64,000 nt of DNA from contig NZ_JACVEL010000011.1 in the NCBI RefSeq assembly GCF_014518315.1, positions 50,112-114,111 of the forward strand, given 5' to 3'. Under the pieces are notes generated by a model. The model saw only the letters and a list, made by a program, of their open reading frames with translations, made no database searches and was not told where the DNA came from. Each line of letters opens with the position of its first letter. Position 1 is the first letter of the stretch. Of the stretch, positions 8,388 through 18,800 are shown piece by piece. The translations under genes and the position numbers were made by a program. The DNA is from Taishania pollutisoli (GTDB lineage: Bacteria > Bacteroidota > Bacteroidia > Flavobacteriales_D > Crocinitomicaceae).

Positions 8388-9392
8388 ATGAAAAAAAGAT
8401 TTTTACTTGCATCTCTTATTTTAACTTCTCAGGCGTCTTTTGGTCAGTTGACACAGTCAAATGAACCTGCAATCGGTGCTTCTTCTTTAATGTATGTTGT
8501 TGATACAGGTGCTGTGACAATGGCTTCTGTTTCATCTGTTACAGGAACAGGGGTGACATGGGATTATTCAACGGTGAATATGAACATGGCGACTACACAG
8601 GCGATTGCTGTGAGCGATGCGGCATCTACTCCGAATGCTTCAGAATTCCCTACTTCCGTTAAGGCAATTACGCAGGGGACTATTCTGCAGTACTTTAATT
8701 CTACGGCAACGGAAAGAGTTGCTCAGGGATTTGTTTTCACTGATCCGACGTTCGGAGAAGTTGTTGTCGTTTTTGACACGGATGAGGCAATCCAGATGAC
8801 ATATCCGTTCAACTACGGAAGTACATCAACAGATGCCTATGTGGGAAGTACAGAAATAAATGTTGGGGTGCCGACAACGGCAACAGTAACAGGACAAGTG
8901 TACTCGATTATTGATGGTACAGGGACATTGAAACTGCCGGATGTGGATTTGACAAACTTATTCCGATTGACAACCATGGACACAACATTGGTTAATGCAG
9001 GATTTACGTCTGTTGAAGTAATCAGAACGCAACACGAATATTACGACCTGGCAGATCAGGATCTTCCGATCTTTGTAGATGCATATATTTCCATCTCGGG
9101 ATTAGGTGAGCAACGACAAGTGTTGTCTAAAAACTTCTCTACAGTAGGATTGAAAAACAATACAATTAATGACGTGGTGTTGTATCCAAACCCTTCGAAT
9201 GGTGAATTCACTATTTCCGGAGACTTTGCAAAAGGAACTGTAGAAGTGATTGACCTTTCAGGAAGAACAGTATATTCATCTGAAGTAACTGCAGGTGCTT
9301 CTGTCAAACTCAAGGAGGTAAAAAGCGGAATGTATACAGTGAAATTGGCTGCTGATGGTAAAACTTCAGTACAAAAAATTACGATTAAATAA
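8388..9392 (+). CDS. Secreted protein with T9SS type A sorting domain
   Basis: The 334-residue protein has a signal peptide (MKKRFLLASLILTSQASFG, cut before Q), a body of about 240 residues rich in Thr, Ser, Val and Gly with no recognised catalytic motif, and a C-terminal domain from about residue 263 (VVLYPNPSNGEF, VEVIDLSGRTV, SGMYTVKL, ending KITIK). That C-terminal pattern directs export by the type IX system through SprA, with cleavage or anchoring at the surface. The gene has its own promoter and terminator. The biological function of the body is unknown; it is probably a surface or secreted protein. Confidence 0.85.
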   Translation: MKKRFLLASLILTSQASFGQLTQSNEPAIGASSLMYVVDTGAVTMASVSSVTGTGVTWDYSTVNMNMATTQAIAVSDAASTPNASEFPTSVKAITQGTILQYFNSTATERVAQGFVFTDPTFGEVVVVFDTDEAIQMTYPFNYGSTSTDAYVGSTEINVGVPTTATVTGQVYSIIDGTGTLKLPDVDLTNLFRLTTMDTTLVNAGFTSVEVIRTQHEYYDLADQDLPIFVDAYISISGLGEQRQVLSKNFSTVGLKNNTINDVVLYPNPSNGEFTISGDFAKGTVEVIDLSGRTVYSSEVTAGASVKLKEVKSGMYTVKLAADGKTSVQKITIK

Positions 9393-9413
9393 TCGGATGA
9401 TTAATAGTTACCG

Positions 9414-9445
9414 GAAGGGGGTCGAAAGATCCCCTTTTTATTTTC
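9414..9445 (+). terminator. Terminator after T9SS cargo gene
   Basis: AAGGGGG and TCCCCTT form a short GC-rich stem around TCGAAAGA, followed by a T-rich tract, between two convergent genes. Confidence 0.7.
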
Positions 9446-9453
9446 ATCATTTG

Positions 9454-9858
9454 TCAGCTGATAAAGCGTTTTTTGTTTTCTTGAGAAGGAATTACACAAA
9501 ATGTTCCTCCGATTTGTTTTCTGCGACGGGCAATGAAATCGTAGACCCGATTTGTAATGCATCGGGGAAACACTGAAAACACTCGTAGTGGTTGCCAGTA
9601 CCATTTCAGGTGCGGGATGATTTTAAATGCAGCTTCCGATTTTTGATAGAGGTGATTTTTTTCAAAAAAATAGACGGTTGTTAAATCCGGTGAAGGAAGG
9701 TGATGTGATTGAAAGAAACTCTCGGCAAACGTAGATTGCAATGCGCAAAAGTAAAGAGCGGAATGGCGTTCGTGTTTCAATACAAACTGAACACTTCGGT
9801 TGCATAAACCACAGTCCCCGTCATAGAAAATAATTGTATCTGAAATTGTATTGTCCAT
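9454..9858 (-). CDS. DCC-family thiol-disulfide oxidoreductase (DUF393)
   Basis: The 134-residue protein begins with IIFYDGDCGLCNRSVQFV, the DxxCxxC signature of the DCC family (Cys16, Cys19), followed by a thioredoxin-like alpha/beta layout and the later motifs AAFKIIPHL and YDFIARRRK. Members are predicted thiol-redox proteins; the partner is unknown. It converges on the T9SS cargo gene and is divergent from maeB, with about 140 bases between the two starts. Confidence 0.85.
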   Translation of the reverse strand: MDNTISDTIIFYDGDCGLCNRSVQFVLKHERHSALYFCALQSTFAESFFQSHHLPSPDLTTVYFFEKNHLYQKSEAAFKIIPHLKWYWQPLRVFSVFPRCITNRVYDFIARRRKQIGGTFCVIPSQENKKRFIS

Positions 9859-9974
9859 CGCTTTCGGATCCTGCTTAAAACTGGTAACAATGATACGAAA
9901 AAATGTTATTCGGTTTCCAATGGATTGTTTATAATTGATTCGTTTAAAAGAACTCCTATCTCAATTCTATTTGT

Positions 9975-9982
9975 TACCTTTG
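9975..9982 (+). promoter_or_regulatory. Likely -7 box of the maeB-ruvA-sprA operon
   Basis: TACCTTTG matches TAnnTTTG and lies 19 bases before the maeB start codon. A correctly spaced TTG is not evident. Confidence 0.5.
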
Positions 9983-10001
9983 CCCTCTTAAAATAAAAAT
10001 T

Positions 10002-12266
10002 ATGGGAAAGCTGAAGAAACAGGATGCATTGGATTATCACTCATCAGGAAGACCTGGTAAAATAGAGGTTATTCCAACGAAACCGTACACTTCTCAACGT
10101 GATTTGTCATTAGCGTATTCTCCGGGTGTCGCAGAACCGTGCTTAAAAATAGCCGATAACCGTGAGGATGCATATAAATATACTTCGAAAGGCAACCTGG
10201 TTGCTGTAATATCAAACGGAACAGCCGTTTTAGGACTTGGAGACATCGGGCCGGAAGCATCAAAACCGGTGATGGAAGGAAAGGGACTCTTATTTAAAAT
10301 TTTTGCAGATATAGACGTGTTCGACATTGAGGTCGATGCAAAAGATACAGAGTTATTCATTCAGACCGTAAAAGCAATTGCTCCGACATTCGGAGGAATC
10401 AACCTGGAAGACATCAAAGCACCGGAAGCTTTTGAAATTGAACGGAGACTAAAAGAAGAACTGGACATCCCCGTCATGCATGATGACCAGCACGGAACAG
10501 CAATTATCTCTTCTGCTGCCTTGCTGAATGCATTGGAATTGGCCAGAAAGAAAATTGAAAAAGTAAAAATCGTTGTTTCCGGAGCAGGAGCTTCGGCCTT
10601 GTCATGTGCACGGTTGTATCATGCGCTCGGGGCAAAGCTGGAGAATATCTACATGTATGACTCCAAAGGGTTGATTCATGCCGGAAGAACGGACCTGGAT
10701 AGTAACAAGCAGGAATTTGCCGTGCATAAAAAAGATGTTGAATTCGGAGATGCATTTAAAAAAGCGGATGTATTTCTTGGTCTTTCCCGGGCAGGGTTGG
10801 TAAATAAAGAGATGATCAAAAGCATGGCTAAAGATCCGATCGTTTTTGCACTTGCAAACCCGGAACCGGAAATTTCGTACAAAGAAGCGACAAGCGCGCG
10901 TATGGATATCATTATGGCAACTGGTCGTTCTGATCATCCGAACCAGGTGAACAATGTACTGGGATTCCCGTTCATTTTCAGAGGAGCGCTGGATGTAAGA
11001 GCAACAACAATCAACGAAGCAATGAAGCTGGCAGCTGTTCATGCGATTGCGTCCCTGGCGAAAGAAACAATTCCTGAAGAAGTGATTGAAGCATACAATG
11101 AAAAATCAATCTCATTCGGACGCGAGTCCATTATTCCGAAACCCCTGGATCCCCGTTTGATCTATTACGTAGCACCTGCAGTAGCAAAAGCAGCAATGGA
11201 ATCAGGAGTGGCAAAGCAGCCCATTACAGATTGGGATGCGTATGAAATGGAACTGAAAAACCGGTTGGGACTGGATAACAAATTGATCAGAAACCTGACG
11301 GATAAAGCACAGCAAAACCCGAAACGTGTTGTTTTTGCCGAAGCGGACAATATCAAAATCCTGAAAGCGGCTCAAACATCAAGTGAGGAAGGAACTGCAT
11401 ACCCGATTTTATTGGGGAATAAAGAAGTCATTAAAAAACTCATCGATGAATACAGCCTGGATTTTAATGATGTAACGATCATTGATCCGAAATCAAAAGA
11501 AGAGTTGGAAAGAAGAACTTGTTACGGGAAAAAATTCTTTGAAAAGCGCAAGCGAAAAGGGGTGACAGAATTTGAAGCCATCCAGCTCATGCGCGAACGA
11601 AACCATTTCGGAGCAATGATGGTTGATAACGGAGATGCTGATGCAATGGTTTCCGGCTTGACCCGAAATTACCGTTCTGTTGTTCGTCCTGTTATTCAGG
11701 CAATCGGATTGGAAAAAGAGGTAAATACCGTGGCGGGAATGTACATCCTGAATACAAAACGAGGACCGCTGTTTCTGGCAGATACAACAATGAATCTGAA
11801 CCCGACAGCCGAAGAAATAGCTGAGATTACTGCCAATGTAGCTAAAACAATGCGCAAGTTCAAAATCACTCCGCGGATTGCCTTACTGGCGTATTCTAAT
11901 TTTGGTTCTTCACCGGGAGAAGATCCCGAAAAAATGTCAAAAGCGACAGAGATTTTACACCAGAAATACCCGAATTTGGTGGTGGACGGAGAGTTGCAGG
12001 CAAACTTTGCACTGAACAGCGACCTGATGAATGAAAAATTCAGTTTCTCATTACTGGCCAACAAGCAAGTGAATACACTGATCTTTCCAAACCTTTCTTC
12101 AGGAAACATTGCATACAAATTATTGCAGGAAATTACGGAAGCAGACGCAATCGGTCCTATTTTGATCGGGTTGAAAAAATCGGTACACGTGCTCCAAATG
12201 GGAGCTTCTGTGCGGGAAATTATCAACATGGTAAAAGTCGCAGTCGTTGACGCCGGAAATAAATAG
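10002..12266 (+). CDS. maeB: NADP-dependent malic enzyme with phosphotransacetylase-like domain
   Basis: The 754-residue protein has the MaeB architecture. Residues 1-about 400 are malic enzyme: [12 protein letters not shown], the MHDDQHGTA metal/substrate motif, the Rossmann motif [15 protein letters not shown] and ALANPEPEI. Residues about 425-754 are a phosphate acetyltransferase-like domain, including RVVFAEADN and [19 protein letters not shown] segments, which in MaeB proteins serves regulation by acetyl-CoA rather than catalysis. It decarboxylates malate to pyruvate and CO2, producing NADPH. It is the first gene of a compact unit: ruvA starts three bases after its stop. Confidence 0.95.
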   Translation: MGKLKKQDALDYHSSGRPGKIEVIPTKPYTSQRDLSLAYSPGVAEPCLKIADNREDAYKYTSKGNLVAVISNGTAVLGLGDIGPEASKPVMEGKGLLFKIFADIDVFDIEVDAKDTELFIQTVKAIAPTFGGINLEDIKAPEAFEIERRLKEELDIPVMHDDQHGTAIISSAALLNALELARKKIEKVKIVVSGAGASALSCARLYHALGAKLENIYMYDSKGLIHAGRTDLDSNKQEFAVHKKDVEFGDAFKKADVFLGLSRAGLVNKEMIKSMAKDPIVFALANPEPEISYKEATSARMDIIMATGRSDHPNQVNNVLGFPFIFRGALDVRATTINEAMKLAAVHAIASLAKETIPEEVIEAYNEKSISFGRESIIPKPLDPRLIYYVAPAVAKAAMESGVAKQPITDWDAYEMELKNRLGLDNKLIRNLTDKAQQNPKRVVFAEADNIKILKAAQTSSEEGTAYPILLGNKEVIKKLIDEYSLDFNDVTIIDPKSKEELERRTCYGKKFFEKRKRKGVTEFEAIQLMRERNHFGAMMVDNGDADAMVSGLTRNYRSVVRPVIQAIGLEKEVNTVAGMYILNTKRGPLFLADTTMNLNPTAEEIAEITANVAKTMRKFKITPRIALLAYSNFGSSPGEDPEKMSKATEILHQKYPNLVVDGELQANFALNSDLMNEKFSFSLLANKQVNTLIFPNLSSGNIAYKLLQEITEADAIGPILIGLKKSVHVLQMGASVREIINMVKVAVVDAGNK

Positions 12267-12269
12267 GAC

Positions 12270-12845
12270 ATGATCACGCATCTCAATGGAAAACTAGCTG
12301 AAAAAAATCCCACCAATATTGTTGTTGAATGCAATGGGGTTGGCTACTTTGTTAACATATCTCTTAATACATTCTCCGGACTCGGGAGCAATGAAGCAGT
12401 GCGGATTTATACCAAACTCATTGTGCGCGAAGATGCACATTTGCTGTATGGTTTTGCTACACTGGAAGAACGCACGATGTTCGAACACCTGATTTCTGTT
12501 TCAGGAATCGGTCCGAATACGGCTATGATTATGCTTTCGTCGCTTGTCCCGGAAGAAATCGCACATGCCATCCAGGTAGAGGACGTTCGAACGATACAAA
12601 GCATCAAAGGTATTGGAGCGAAGACAGCGCAGCGTGTCATCATTGATTTGAAGGACAAAATGTTAAAAATGAATTTTTCAACTGAAAATATAGTTGTCCA
12701 GAACAATACAAACCGATTTGATGCGTTAACTGCATTGGTTTCGCTCGGCTTTGACAAGAAATCTGCTGAGAAAGCGATTGATAAAGTGACACAGGACGAT
12801 GATACCGTTGAAAAAATAATTAAAGAAGCGTTGAAAATATTATAA
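12270..12845 (+). CDS. ruvA: Holliday junction branch migration protein RuvA
   Basis: The 191-residue protein has the three RuvA domains: an N-terminal OB fold (MITHLNGKLAEKNP, VECNGVGYFV), tandem helix-hairpin-helix motifs (LISVSGIGPNTAM and IQSIKGIGAKTAQRVI), and a C-terminal domain (about 145-191, DALTALVSLGFDKKSAEKAI) that contacts RuvB. RuvA tetramers bind the four-way junction and load RuvB. It is placed between maeB and sprA with 3 bases and 0-30 bases of spacing, an order I recall from other flavobacteria. No ruvB or ruvC is in the window. Confidence 0.97.
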   Translation: MITHLNGKLAEKNPTNIVVECNGVGYFVNISLNTFSGLGSNEAVRIYTKLIVREDAHLLYGFATLEERTMFEHLISVSGIGPNTAMIMLSSLVPEEIAHAIQVEDVRTIQSIKGIGAKTAQRVIIDLKDKMLKMNFSTENIVVQNNTNRFDALTALVSLGFDKKSAEKAIDKVTQDDDTVEKIIKEALKIL

Positions 12846-12875
12846 GTGTTGGAAAAGAAGGCACATTATCTACTT

Positions 12876-15800
12876 ATGGGAAAAGCTGTAAGAATCATTT
12901 TCTTGATTCAGTTTGTACTTGTATTATCAAATTTGAATGCTCAGGATACATTGCGCTATCCGATTCCTCCTACATTTGACCCTACTCAGACGCAGCAAAA
13001 CAGCTTTGACCTGGGAGATCCGTCTTCTGTTCAACAGACGATCGTCTATGACCCTGCCACAGGATCATACATCTTCAAAGAAACAATCGGTGCTTCAGGA
13101 ATGGACTACCGTCCGCCTTCTATGATGACACTGGAAGAATACCTGGAATATGAACGGAAAAAATCAATCCAGGACAACTGGAAAGACCGCATTGATCAGC
13201 AGACGGCAGACAGTCAGCCATTTGCCCTTCCGATAAAAATCGATAATAAATTATTTAAAAGTTTCTTTGGTTCAGACCAGATTACAATCAAACCGCAGGG
13301 AACGGTAGAAATAGGACTCGGAGTCAATTCATCCCGTTATGACAATCCGCTTCTTCCCGTTAAACAGAGACGAATTACACGTTTTGACTTCAACCAGAAT
13401 ATCAACTTTAGTGTGGTCGGACAGATCGGTACCCGGATGAAACTGGGAATGAGCTACAACACACAGGCCAACTTCGAATTTGATAACGTTACAAAATTAG
13501 AATACAACGGAGATGAAGACCAGATTGTCCAGAGTATCGCGTTGGGAAATGTCTCGCTCGATCTTCCCACAACATTGATTCCAAGTTCCAAAACACTATT
13601 TGGTGCAAGTACCAAACTGAAATTCGGACGGACAACAGTTGATTTGATTGCAGCTTCATCAAAAGGACAACGAAAAGAAATCAAAGTGCAGGGAGGAGCC
13701 CAAAAACAAACTTTTGAAGTTTCGGCAGACCAGTATGAAGCGAACCGTCACTATTTCCTGAACTTTTATCACCGGAATAACTACGATGAAGCAATGAAAG
13801 CATTGCCGATCGTTAATTCAGGAATCAATATCTCACGGATTGAAGTTTGGATAACCAACCGGACCAATACGACGGAGAATACGAGAAACATTATCGCATT
13901 TACAGACTTGGGTGAAGGACTTGTTGAAAACGTCGAAGGGACACCGGGCGGGTATCCGACAATCCCCGGACCTAATCCGCTGCCTGATAACAGCATGAAC
14001 GGCTTGTATAAATGGGCTTCGGAACAGCCGGGGATCCGTAGTTTTTCGGGCGCGGTAGCAACATTGGCAACACAGGTAGTTGCTCCGGGTCCGTTTACAC
14101 AATCCATCCATTATGAAAAGGTAGAAAGTGCGAAGAAATTAAATGACGCAGAATTTACCTACAATGCCCAGCTCGGATTTATCTCATTGAATATTCCGCT
14201 CAACAACGATGAAGTGTTGGCCGTGGGATATGAATATACATACAAGGGACAGACTTACCGTGTGGGGGAATTGTCAACAGATGGAGTTGAAGGTACGGAC
14301 GCCTTGATTTTGAAATTGTTGAAGCCGACGATGACCAACCCCACTAACAAATTGTGGGATCTGATGATGAAAAACGTTTACTCGTTAGGTGCCTACCAGG
14401 TAGACCAGGTCGGGTTTCGTCTGGATATCTTGTACAACAATCCTGAAAACTCATTGTACATTCCTTTCTTCCCTCAGGACGGACTGGACGACCGGCAAAT
14501 TGTGACCTTGCTGGAAATGGATAAGCTCAACCAGATGGGGCAACCTTTTTCTGATGGGGTATTCGACTATGTTCCGATGACGCAAAGCGGAAGTCGTTTT
14601 GAAAACGGGGGAACCATTAACCCCAGAAACGGACGCGTATATTTTTCAACGATTGAACCATTTGGAAAGCTATTGGCGCAGAAATTAGCAGACGCGAATA
14701 TTCCCCAGACAACCATCGACCGGCTTGCATATACAGAATTATACGATTCAACAAAAACCGCTGCGCAGCAGATTCCTTCAAAAAACCGCTTCCTGTTCCG
14801 CGGAGAATATCAATCTTCTGTGACGGGGGATATTCCACTGAACTCACTCAACGTTCCGGAAGGAGCCGTTTCTGTTACCGCAGGAGGTGTTAAATTGACC
14901 GAAGGAACGGATTATACTGTTGATTACAACTTGGGACGCGTGCGCATCTTGAACGAAGGTCTTCTTGCTTCCAATCAGGAAATCAAAGTTTCAGTTGAGA
15001 GTAATTCCGCATTCGGATTCCAGTCAAAATCATTATTCGGAGCACGTGTCGCCCACCGGTTCAGCCAGGATTTTAACGTCGGTGCCACATGGATGCGGAT
15101 GATGGAACGCCCGGTAACCCAAAAGATAGATATTGGTAATGAACCGTATAAAAACAATATTATCGGGTTTGATGTTCAATACCGGACAGAACTTCCTTTC
15201 CTTACGAAGCTGATTGATAAACTACCGGTTATTTCAACCAAAGAAAAATCAATCCTTACGTTTTCAGGGGAATTTGCTCACTTAATCCCCGGGCAACCGA
15301 GGGCGATCAGTAGTTCCGGGATTTCTTATGTCGATGATTTTGAAGGTTCGCAAAGTACAATCGACCTGACCAGCTTGAATGCCTGGTACATGGCTTCTGT
15401 TCCACTGGGACAACCGAGTTTATTCCCGGAAGCAGCAGGTTTGGGACTCACAAAAACCTTCAATCGTTCAAAAATTGCCTGGTACCGGATTGACAACATT
15501 TTCTATAATCAAAATTCGAACACACCTCAGCACATTGCAAATGATCCGACGGTCAATTCTGATAGTCGAACGAGAAATGTAATCTATAAGGACGTATTTC
15601 CGTTGCAACAACAACAATATGGAGCGATACCGAACTTACAGTTGCTGGAAGTCGCTTATTACCCGAAAGAAAGGGGAATGTATAACTACGATACAACGGG
15701 ATTTGTAGACGCAGACGGGTTGTTTACCAATCCACAGGATCGATGGGGAGGAATCATGCGTGCCATGACGACTACCGATTTTGAGCTGGCAAACATTGAA

Positions 15801-18800
15801 TACATCCAATTCTGGGTATTGGATCCGTTTAATCAGGATGCAGAAGATGCAAATCCGAATACATTGATGACTGGAGGGGATTTGTATTTCAACCTGGGAA
15901 ATATTTCAGAAGATATTTTGCCCGATTCGCGCAAAAGTTACGAAAATGGATTGTCTCCAAGCAATAGTCCGGGAAAGAATGATATGGACACTACGGACTG
16001 GGCACAAATTCCGAATGCGCAGGTAACGGTCAATGCATTTGATAACAACCCACAGGCACGGATCAACCAGGATGTCGGTTTAGATGGATTCAGCAATGCC
16101 AGTGAGCAGGTTCAATTCGCGAATTACCTGGCCTGGGTAAATGGAAACTCAACGTTGTCCCCGGCTGCAAAAGCACGAATGATTGCCGATCCTTCGTCAG
16201 ATGACTACAATTACTACCTGGATGACAAGTATGATGAGCAACAATTAGGAGTGTTGCAACGATACAAAAAGTACAACGGAATGGAAGGAAACTCCCCGAC
16301 TCCGGAAATGTACGACACGATGAATGTTAACGGTTACAGTACTGTTGGCCCGCGTCTGGACCCGGATCGGGAAGATATCAACCAGGACAACAACCTACAA
16401 GAAACAGAAAATTATTTCCAATATAAGATCAGTCTGCGTCCTCAGAACATGGTGGTAGGAACGAATTACATTACCAATAAACAAGAATTTAAAAAGGGAA
16501 ATGGTGTTACAGAATATTGGTATCAGTTTAAAATTCCGATTCGTGACTTTTCTTCACGTATAAACGGGATCGTAGATTTTCGTTCAATACGGTTTATGCG
16601 GATGTTCCTGAAAGACTTTGACGAGGAGGTATTGTTGCGTTTTGCAAAACTGGAGTTGATCCGAGGAGAATGGAGAAGGTATTTACAGGATTTGAGTCAG
16701 CCGGGTGAAGGAGTCGTTACCGACCCGAACCTGACCAGTTTTGATATCGGTGCTGTCAACATCCAGGAGAATTCAGACAGATCACCGATCAAATACATTA
16801 TCCCTCCGGGTATCCAACGGGAAATAGATCCTTCACAGCAGGTACAACGTCAGATGAATGAGCAATCATTGACATTGGAAGTGTGTGGTTTACAAGACGG
16901 AGACGCAAGAGCTGCATACAAGAATGTAACGTTTGATGTGCGTGGGTACAAGAAGATGAAATTATTTGTTCATGCTGAATCAATGGTTGGTCAGGTTCCG
17001 CTGGATAATGAAGACTTAACTGTATTTGTTCGGTTGGGAACAGATTTTACAGAGAATTATTACGAATACGAGGTTCCGTTAACGGTTACAGCAGCTCAGG
17101 CTTCTTTGGATACAGACGTGTGGCCGGAAGCAAACAACATTGAAATCGTATTCGAAGATTTTACCAAACTCAAACAAAAGAGAAACAACCTGATTACAGG
17201 GGGAAGTTCTACACTTTCTTATAACCTCGAATACAGTGAACCGGATCCGAATTACGGAAACAAGCGTATTCGCGTGAAAGGAAATCCGAACTTACAGGGA
17301 ATCAAGAGCATTATGATCGGGGTTCGAAATCCGAAAAATAATCCCGCTAATCCATGGCAGGATGACGGAATGGCACATTGCGGTATCATTTGGGTAAATG
17401 AATTGCGATTGACGGATTTCGTGTCAGAAGGTGGTTCTGCTGCCATTGCCCAAATGCAGATTCAGGGTGCTGATTTCTTTAATATCTCTGCATCCGGAAG
17501 TTATTCTGGCTATAACTGGGGGGCTGTTGACAGTCGTGTTCAGGAGCGTCAGCGGGATCAGCGGATCAATGCGAATTTTAACTCCAATTGGCAATTGGGA
17601 CAATTTTTCGGTAAAAAATTCGGATTATCACTTCCATTCTTCTTTGGTTATTCCATTGGTGTGATTAACCCGGAATTCGATCCGTATAACCCGGATATTA
17701 AATTGTCGGAGTACAGTGGAGAGGAACGAAGAAGAAGAGCGAGAGAAGGGCAGGATTTTACAGAACGCATCTCATACAACTTTACGAATGTCAGAAAACA
17801 ACTGGCACCGGGAGCGAAACCGGCATTCTGGAGAATTGCCAACTGGTCGGCTTCTTATTCATATTCCGAAGACTTAAAGCGCGATTTCAATATCAAGTAC
17901 GACCGTACGCGGATATGGTCCGGAAACCTGAATTACAACTATACATTCCAGGCAAAACCATGGGAGCCGTTTAAAAATATTTTCAAAAAGGATAAGCTCA
18001 AAAAGTCAAAGTGGCTGGCCCTGGTGCGCGATGTGAATTTATATTACCTGCCGAAGAATTTCAGCTTCTCGAACGATGTACTGAGAAGCTACAACGAGCG
18101 TCAGGTGAAAAACAATATTGTTCCGGATTATGAGTTTCAGCCGGTTTACATCAAGCGATTTACCTGGAACAGAGGATATAATCTGGGGTACGATATTACC
18201 AAGAATTTAAAACTGACATTTACAGCCAACAACCGTGCTATATTTGAAGAAGCAGACGGTCAGGTTGACAGAAAAGAAAATCCTGATTTATATAGACAGT
18301 TTAAGGATTCAATCCGTACACAAATGTCAACATTCGGAAAAACGGTTGATTACACCCATAACTACAACATCAATTATACATTGCCTTTGAATAAAATTCC
18401 GGCATTGGACTGGACAACGGCAACCATCATGTATGGAGGAACCTATAACTGGCAGCGGGCTCCTTTGGCTCAAGACACGTTTGGACATACCATTCAAAAT
18501 AACAGGACAATCAACGCAAACACACAGTTGAATTTTACAAACCTGTACAACAAACTTCCGTTTTTCAAGAAAGTTCTTGCAGATGGGAGCGTGTTGAGGA
18601 ATACAGCAACAGTCAGGGGAAAAGCGACTACAGATGGCGGGAAGCCGGAAAATTCATCGACGAAACAACCTAAAAAAGAACCTTCAATCGAAGAGAAATA
18701 CCCGAAACCTGTTCCACCGAAACCGGAAGAGGACATGACTGAAAAAGAAAAGAAAAAATGGGATAAGGTCATCAAACGATGGGAGCGAAAAGTGGAGCGT

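Noticed and set aside
11696..12334. 212-codon minus-strand frame opposite maeB and ruvA
   Set aside because: It mirrors strongly conserved coding sequence; the protein is low-complexity hydrophobic shadow.
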